From Astrobacterium formosum (GTDB taxonomy: Bacteria > Pseudomonadota > Alphaproteobacteria > Rhizobiales > Xanthobacteraceae), in contig JAVDCA010000013.1 of assembly GCA_030848545.1 (NCBI GenBank), forward strand, positions 62,001 to 126,000: a stretch of DNA of 64,000 bases. The letters run 5' to 3'. This document shows, piece after piece, positions 59,359 to 64,000 of the stretch. The notes under the pieces are model-generated. The model was given only the letters and a program-made list of their open reading frames with translations. It was not told where the DNA came from and did no database searches. Every line of letters begins with the position of its first letter. Within the stretch, counting starts at the first letter, position 1. The position numbers were made by a program, and so were the translations under genes.

Positions 59359-60435
59359 ATGATCGAACCATACAATGCCGTCGGGCTCATTCCTTCGTTC
59401 TGCGGCATCCGACGCCGCGAGGACATCCGGCACAATCTCGAACACCTGGAGAGCCTCACCAAGGCGGCGTTCTGGCTCTCCAATCTGGACATTCCGGTGC
59501 GCCTCCTGGCGATCCCCGAGGGTGCCATGATGGGGTTCAACGACGAGGTGCTTGACGTCGACCACGCCGACTATGCCAACACCTGTTGCATCGACATTCC
59601 GGGCCCGGAGACCGATGCCGTCGGCAAGCTCGCGAAGCACTGGAACGTGTTCATCATGGCTCAGGCCAAGGCGCGTCATCCCGACTGGAAGGATCGTTTC
59701 TTCAATGTCGGCTTCATCGTCGATCCCGACGGCAACATCGTGCTCAAGCACTACAAGATCTCGGCACTGCTGCCGGTGGAGCGCTCGGTGTCGCCGCACG
59801 ACATCTACGACTGGTGGATCGAGAAATACGGCCGCACCCTCGATGCCTTCTGGCCGGTCGCCGACACCAAGATCGGCCGCCTTGGCATCATGATGGCCAT
59901 GGAAGGTAACTATCCGGAGAACGGCCGCGGCCTCGCCATGAACGGCGCCGAGGTAGTCTACCGCGCCTCCATGCCGGCGCCCTTCACCGAGAACGACGTG
60001 TTCGAGATTTCCAACCGCGCCCGCGCGCTCGAAAACAACATGTACATCGTCGCTCCCAATATCGGCAGCTATCGGCTCTATCCGGACAGCCATCTCGGCA
60101 TCGACGCCGGTGGCGGCCGCTCCATGATCGTCGACTACAAGGGCGGCATCGTCGGCAAGCAGCTCGACACCAACGGTTCCACCTTCGTGGCCGGCGTCAT
60201 CAACATCGAGGCGTTGCGCCATCACCGCGAGAACGCCCAGGTCACCAACTGGATGAAGGACATCCGCGCCGAGCTGGCGCAGATCATCTACGAGCAACCG
60301 ATCTATCCCAAGAACCGCTATCTCGACGCCATCCCGGGAAAGCACGCCGACTACAAGCGCGACGTCATCGAGAATCAGGTCGAGCTGATGCAGACGCGTG
60401 GCATCTGGAAGAAGCCGGCCGGGTCGCATTCCTAA
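59359..60435 (+). CDS. Nitrilase-superfamily homologue lacking the catalytic cysteine
   Basis: 358 residues from ATG 59359 behind GGGGGG. The fold is clear. The catalytic Glu lies in LLAIPEGAMMG and the Lys in IVLKHYKISALLP. The third segment, normally I-C-x-D-x-x-(F/Y)-P-E, reads GIMMAMEGNYPENGRGLAMN. The cysteine nucleophile is therefore alanine. NMYIVAPNIGSY and GIDAGGGRSMIVDYKGGIV match the C-terminal part of amidases. With Glu and Lys but no Cys, amide or nitrile hydrolysis by the usual route is not expected. The protein may use another mechanism or have a structural role. Its neighbour is a TrpB2-like enzyme. Confidence 0.85.
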   Translation: MIEPYNAVGLIPSFCGIRRREDIRHNLEHLESLTKAAFWLSNLDIPVRLLAIPEGAMMGFNDEVLDVDHADYANTCCIDIPGPETDAVGKLAKHWNVFIMAQAKARHPDWKDRFFNVGFIVDPDGNIVLKHYKISALLPVERSVSPHDIYDWWIEKYGRTLDAFWPVADTKIGRLGIMMAMEGNYPENGRGLAMNGAEVVYRASMPAPFTENDVFEISNRARALENNMYIVAPNIGSYRLYPDSHLGIDAGGGRSMIVDYKGGIVGKQLDTNGSTFVAGVINIEALRHHRENAQVTNWMKDIRAELAQIIYEQPIYPKNRYLDAIPGKHADYKRDVIENQVELMQTRGIWKKPAGSHS

Positions 60436-60480
60436 AACGTGAATATTCTGTTCCGGGCCGGCACCCTCTTCGTGCGAATC

Positions 60481-60599
60481 CTGGATTGCTTCGCGGAGCC
60501 TGTCATCGGGCCGGCCGCAGGCCGGACCCGTCGGCTCGTCGCAATTACGACCTCATGGACGTCATTGCGAGGAGCGGAAGGCGACGAAGCAATCCAGGG
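60481..60599. repeat. CGTCATTGCGAG repeat, compound inverted element
   Basis: CTGGATTGCTTCGCGGAGCC with GGGCCGGCCGCAGGCCGG and CTCGTCGCAATTACG is followed by CGTCATTGCGAGGAGCGG, ending GAAGCAATCCAGG. It fills the gap between the convergent nitrilase-like and hibernation-factor genes. Confidence 0.8.
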
Positions 60600-60630
60600 C
60601 CATCGGGCACCGTGATCTCAATACTTCTTT

Positions 60631-61212
60631 TTACGACGCCTTGCTGTTGCGCACCCGCACCTTGGTGGCGATCGGGCCGGTATCGCCGACATCTTCGATG
60701 TAGTACACGGCGTCGCCGCGGTTGAGCGCATCGAAGTCACCGGACAGCATGCTGTTGCGGTGGAAATACAAAAGCCCGCCGGAGGCGGTGAGCAGGAAGC
60801 CGAAATCGTCGTCGACATTGATCTCGGCCACCTGGCCCGGCAACTGATTGGGCGTGTCGTGATGCACGTCCTTGGTGCGGCCGTCCCGGCTCGTCTTGAG
60901 GTCGCTGAGCTGACGTTCGGCCTTGCGAAAGGCTTCGTTGATGGCGTTCTGCAAATCGGGCCGCTGAAACTTGCGCTGCAGATGCTCCGGCTCGTGGCTG
61001 ACAACGAGGTCTTTCGTTCCCGGAATGCCGAGCTCGATGCGCACCACGGGGGGAATCGTGCCGTTGGAATTAGATGCGCGCTGGTCGACGCGCACCCGGC
61101 AGGCGGTGAGACGATCGTAGATCCTCTCCAGGTCGCCGATGCGGGCGCGGATTTCCGCCTCGACCGGCGCAGAATTCTCGACGTGATGAAATGCGATTTC
61201 GACGATGGGCAT
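60631..61212 (-). CDS. Ribosome-hibernation-like (S30AE) domain fused to a cold-shock-like domain
   Basis: 193 residues from ATG 61212 with GGAGAG upstream. Residues 1-115 are an HPF/RaiA-type domain (VEIAFHHVENSAPVEAEIRARI, DRLTACRVRVD, QNAINEAFRKAERQLSDL). Residues about 125-193 resemble a cold-shock OB fold: GQVAEINVDDDFGFLLT, LLYFHRNSML, GDAVYYIEDVGDTGPIATKVRV. The fused form is found in alphaproteobacteria and probably binds both ribosomes and RNA. It is a paralogue of the short protein at 2.4 kb. The frame is open upstream to 61362 but without homology. Confidence 0.85.
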   Translation of the reverse strand: MPIVEIAFHHVENSAPVEAEIRARIGDLERIYDRLTACRVRVDQRASNSNGTIPPVVRIELGIPGTKDLVVSHEPEHLQRKFQRPDLQNAINEAFRKAERQLSDLKTSRDGRTKDVHHDTPNQLPGQVAEINVDDDFGFLLTASGGLLYFHRNSMLSGDFDALNRGDAVYYIEDVGDTGPIATKVRVRNSKAS

Positions 61213-61451
61213 TCGGCTCTCCGTTCGACGTTTCCGTTTCGACGGTTTCATGCCGGCAGCGCTTGCCGCCGTCCGCCGATCCTGTCCATGGAAACGACGA
61301 GCGTGCCCTTCAGGTTCGACGCTGCCCACCGGTTCCGCCCGTCTTGACGGGCATTGCGTCATTCGATCGCGGCGGCGCCGGAAATGATGGCCTTGGAGAG
61401 TCGAAACGAAGAACGAAAATGTCGAATAGAGAAAATGCCGAATGGAGGTGA

Positions 61452-61478
61452 GGGAGCCGCCGTCGAGCGGCGGCTCCC
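61452..61478 (-). terminator. Perfect GC hairpin between two minus-strand genes
   Basis: GGGAGCCGCCG pairs over 11 bp with CGGCGGCTCCC (loop TCGAG), 19 bp past the stop of the 151-aa gene. No clear T tract follows, so its termination strength is uncertain. Confidence 0.5.
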
Positions 61479-61496
61479 GGCGGGCCTGCGCCCGCC

Positions 61497-61952
61497 TTAC
61501 TCCACGATCGCCCTCGGACGAGTCGCGACGGGCGTGTCGATGTGCGAAGGCGCCAGGGTCTCTCCGTGATGGGGGACCGGATGTTCCTGAGCATCGGCCG
61601 GAAGCTGCAGCACGGTTGCGGTCTGACCTTCGACCAGACGCGTCAACAGCACGATCTGGCCGTTGGGGAATTCGAGCGCGTCGTGGTGCTCGTGCAGGTT
61701 CTCACGATTGACTTCGCGGAAACGGGCGACGCGATCGCGGATCTTGCGGCTGGGCAAGAGGCCAAGCGCCTGCACGCATTCGACGTCGCTGTCGAACGCG
61801 AGCTCGGTGCCGGGCATCAGGCAGACGGCGACATTCGGATCGCCGACGGCAGTGAAGCCGCGCGTGATGGAGTTGGTGAACTTGGTGGTGACCAGCTTGT
61901 CGCCGACTTTCGCGGGTCGATTGGCAACGTACTCGAGGCTGTAGTCGCACAT
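61497..61952 (-). CDS. Conserved hypothetical protein, MCDYSL type
   Basis: 151 residues. The N-terminus MCDYSLEYVANRPAKVGDKL and the segments ITRGFTAVGDPNVAVCLMPG and ELAFDSDVECV match a family of short Hyphomicrobiales proteins that begin MCDYSL; its function is unknown. The fold looks all-beta. The middle has FREVNRENLHEHHDALEFPNGQIVLLT. GAGAGCT precedes the ATG. It lies upstream of the hibernation-factor gene on the same strand but is separated from it by a hairpin and 280 bp. Confidence 0.75.
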   Translation of the reverse strand: MCDYSLEYVANRPAKVGDKLVTTKFTNSITRGFTAVGDPNVAVCLMPGTELAFDSDVECVQALGLLPSRKIRDRVARFREVNRENLHEHHDALEFPNGQIVLLTRLVEGQTATVLQLPADAQEHPVPHHGETLAPSHIDTPVATRPRAIVE

Positions 61953-63136
61953 GAGAGCTCTCCTGTGACCTCGCTGGAACAGCCGTTATGGTTGTTCTTC
62001 CTGTGATGGCACCAAACCACGATGGCGATGTTGTGTTCGGCTTTCGCTTTCACGGACTCATCCCGCATCGCAGTCGCGCGTCTTTCGTCCCGACTCGTGG
62101 CGCACGGCGATGTGTGCTCGACCATCGTAGGCCAAATGGGCGGAACTCGAGCGAGTTCCCGGTCTCAAGAAAAGTTGACGACGAGTATCGTGCTGAAGCT
62201 GCCGGATCGGATTATGATTTTGCAACTGCTCATCATGGTGGCGACGCAGGGCTGCCGCTCGCCGTGCCGGCGGGTGAAGAGAATTGCGCGTCTTCTGCCG
62301 AGCGTCTTCTTTTTCGAGCGTCTTCTGTCGAGTGTTTTTTGTTGAGCGCTTTCTGTTGAGCGCGTTCTGTTGAACGCCATTTGGCGGGCGCCTGTTATCG
62401 GCGCCTTGCGGTGAGCGCCTTTGGTCGCGCCCGTCTTGTTGCGTCCCTCTTGTGACAGGACTCTTTGAGCCATCGCGCGCAGCATGATGGTGATACATGG
62501 TCCGCATTGCGACCCATGGGCCTCCGGCATTGCGCATGGTCTTGTGTCCAGCTTCGCGGGTTGGTCGTCGTGACGTGGATAAGTCGGGTCGTCGCCATTC
62601 AGTACGGTGGAGCCAAAGACGTAACGCCGTCGCGGCTGGCGCCGGCCCGCTAGCCTGCAGCTTGACGTAGGCGCTGCGGAGGCGGCCAACCCCGGCGTTG
62701 CGTGAGAGCGCGCGGTAGCCTCGCATGGTGCGAGCGTGGTGCCATCAGGGACCGAGGCGCGAGGCTATCCACTGGCCTTCTTTCGTCCCAAACCGTTTCA
62801 AAGACATGCACTCGCCCGTTGCCGGGCCGCCGCCCCCGGTCGCGGCCCGATCGCGCCGGTGCGGCGCGCGCGCGGGCGGGGCGAGTGCAGGGAGAGCGGA
62901 ATTGCGATTCCCGGCATGCCCGGGCCGGCGAATCAGACCTGTGGCGGAATGTCGGCTGAAGCCACAAAAATGGCGCCGAGGGGGTCGCCAGCCCTCCCAC
63001 GGCCGCAATTTCGGGCATATTGAGGCGACTGTCGGGTGTTCGGTGACAGCGTCGACCGCGGGCGGTAATATCTCGCACTTATCGCGCGGTGACGGGCAGA
63101 TTGAGCGCCGCGGATGGAAGCAATGTAGGGGGATGT
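61953..63136. other. Gene-poor stretch of about 1.2 kb
   Basis: No gene is supported. The longest frames (for example 62058-62726 on the minus strand) have Arg/Gln/Asn-rich low-complexity translations and no start context. A 14-bp tandem repeat lies at 62286-62371. Base composition is mixed, with a T-rich part near 62300 and very GC-rich DNA near 62850. Confidence 0.5.
62286..62371. repeat. Degenerate 14-bp tandem repeat
   Basis: At least five units close to GAGCGTCTTCTGTT run head to tail. Boundaries are 62300, 62316, 62330, 62344 and 62358, and the first of these five units is two bases longer. Decayed units flank them. No gene overlaps. Confidence 0.7.
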
Positions 63137-63613
63137 ATGTTCCGTCTGACTTCGACGTTCGTGGCGGCCGCAATAGCTGCCGCAACTCTGTCCATGCCTG
63201 CCCAGGCGCAGGATCGTGTCCAGGCCGGTTCCTTGACTTGCGACGTCTCCGCAGGAATCGGCCTCATCATCGGCTCGCAACGTTCGGTGAACTGTACGTT
63301 CCAGCCGTCGGGACCCGGCATGGTGGAATATTATACGGGTTCCATTTCCAAGCTCGGTATCGACATCGGCGTGACCGGGGGCGGTGTGATGGTTTGGCTG
63401 GTGTTCGCGCCGACCAACCGCCCTGCCGGTGCGCTCGCAGGCACTTATGCGGGCGCCTCCGCGGAAGCGTCCGTGGTGGCAGGCGTGGGCGCCAATGCCC
63501 TGGTCGGCGGATCCAACCGCACCGTCGCCCTGCAGCCTTTGTCCCTCCAGGGGCAGACGGGCATCAATATCGCGGCGGGTGTCGCCGGGCTGGAGCTGCG
63601 CTTCGTGCGTTGA
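63137..63613 (+). CDS. DUF992 exported protein (first of a tandem pair)
   Basis: 158 residues from ATG 63137 with AGGGGG upstream. Signal peptide ends LSMPAQAQ. The mature domain follows the DUF992 pattern: VQAGSLTCDVSAGIGLIIGS, SVNCTFQPSGP, EYYTGSISKLGIDIGVTGGG and MVWLVFAP. The two cysteines probably form a disulphide. It ends in LELRFVR. The family is periplasmic or surface exposed in Hyphomicrobiales, of unknown function. A second DUF992 gene follows 71 bp later. Confidence 0.88.
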   Translation: MFRLTSTFVAAAIAAATLSMPAQAQDRVQAGSLTCDVSAGIGLIIGSQRSVNCTFQPSGPGMVEYYTGSISKLGIDIGVTGGGVMVWLVFAPTNRPAGALAGTYAGASAEASVVAGVGANALVGGSNRTVALQPLSLQGQTGINIAAGVAGLELRFVR

Positions 63614-63684
63614 TTTTTGGCATCCGGCCAACAACTCCAAGAGCGTCGCGGCGTGCGTCGCGGCGGAATACCAGAGGTGAAGTC

Positions 63685-64000
63685 ATGTTTGGAAAGTTCA
63701 CGGGATGCGCCGTCGTGGCGGCGCTGATCGGTTTTGCGTTGCCTGCGTCTGCGCAGGCCAACGTCGAGGCGGGCATGCTGTCCTGCCGTAGCACCAGCGG
63801 GTCCGGCTTCGTGATCGGCTCGGTGCGTGACCTGGAATGCACGTTCCAGCCCGCCAGCGGCGGAAAACCGCAGCTTTACGCCGGTGTGCTGCACCGCGCC
63901 GGTCTCGACCTCGGCGTGCGCACCCGCCAGATCCATCTCGCATGGGCGGTGTTCGCGCCGGCCAGGAAAGTCGAATTCGGTGGCCTCGCCGGCAGTTACG
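63685..64000 (+). CDS. DUF992 exported protein, second copy (cut by the window end)
   Basis: The first 105 residues are visible. Signal peptide ends LPASAQAN. The same pattern as the preceding gene follows: VEAGMLSCRSTSGSGFVIGS, DLECTFQPASGG, LYAGVLHRAGLDLGVRTR and LAWAVFAPA, then a GGLAGSY that matches LAGTY in the first copy. GAGGTGA precedes ATG 63685. Divergence from the first copy is high, so this is an old duplication. The stop codon is outside the window. Confidence 0.85.
   Translation, partial: MFGKFTGCAVVAALIGFALPASAQANVEAGMLSCRSTSGSGFVIGSVRDLECTFQPASGGKPQLYAGVLHRAGLDLGVRTRQIHLAWAVFAPARKVEFGGLAGSY

Noticed and set aside
62286-62371. CRISPR-like array
   Set aside because: The units are 14 bp, degenerate and without spacers.
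62058-62726. A 222-codon minus-strand gene
   Set aside because: Low-complexity Arg/Gln/Asn-rich translation created by the tandem repeat; no ribosome binding site.

Overview
The window is a 64 kb piece of a GC-rich alphaproteobacterial chromosome, most probably Hyphomicrobiales (Rhizobiales) near Bradyrhizobium, Rhodopseudomonas or Rhodoplanes. The reasons are the PhyR-NepR-EcfG general stress response, an imuA-imuB-dnaE2 mutagenesis cassette with an alphaproteobacterial LexA box, TTAA-N7-TTAA CtrA sites, Omp25-like barrels and DUF992, DUF2865 and DUF3775 proteins. Dispersed palindromic repeats typical of this order are also present. No rRNA, tRNA, CRISPR array, insertion sequence or phage gene was seen. 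The species is not determined.

Layout. 0-8 kb: a stress and low-oxygen group (DUF3775, universal stress protein behind a perfect FNR/FixK-type box, short ribosome-hibernation protein, PolX-type polymerase, Pat-like acyl-CoA synthetase/acetyltransferase). 8-14 kb: the SOS mutagenesis operon imuA-imuB-dnaE2, in which dnaE2 carries three in-frame palindromic repeat pairs. 14-16 kb: envelope proteins (DUF2865, L,D-transpeptidase). 16-21.5 kb: a general stress response island with an HWE-type sensor kinase, phyR, nepR and ecfG, several EcfG promoters and a probable EcfG-controlled small RNA at about 19.35-19.43 kb. 21.4-26 kb: iron permease-like protein, PfkB kinase, MscS-type channel, CAP lipoprotein. 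26-30.4 kb: macAB exporter with a divergent TetR regulator. 30.5-33.4 kb: lutABC lactate utilisation. 34-38 kb: a small stress protein, glmM and two outer membrane barrels, the first behind CtrA sites. 38.4-41.5 kb: serC-serA. 41.5-48 kb: a HicA-like protein with a basic tail, a MuiA-type protein, an EamA transporter, purA and a membrane protein. 48-55 kb: an SDR enzyme and the [NiFe]-hydrogenase maturation operon hypABFCDE, without structural genes in view. 55-64 kb: TPR protein, receiver-like membrane protein, TrpB2-like and nitrilase-like enzymes, a hibernation factor fused to a cold-shock domain, an unknown protein and a tandem DUF992 pair, the second cut by the window end.

How it works together. 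PhyR, NepR, EcfG and the kinase form one signalling circuit. EcfG-type promoters precede the kinase, phyR, two small or unknown genes, the putative sRNA and, less perfectly, nepR-ecfG and a 55-residue protein at 34.1 kb. HypA-F and HypB imply an uptake or other [NiFe] hydrogenase elsewhere in the genome. Most relevant to the search for something new are the sRNA candidate beside the kinase, the in-frame repeats in dnaE2, and two enzymes (PolX PHP domain, nitrilase homologue) that have lost catalytic residues.
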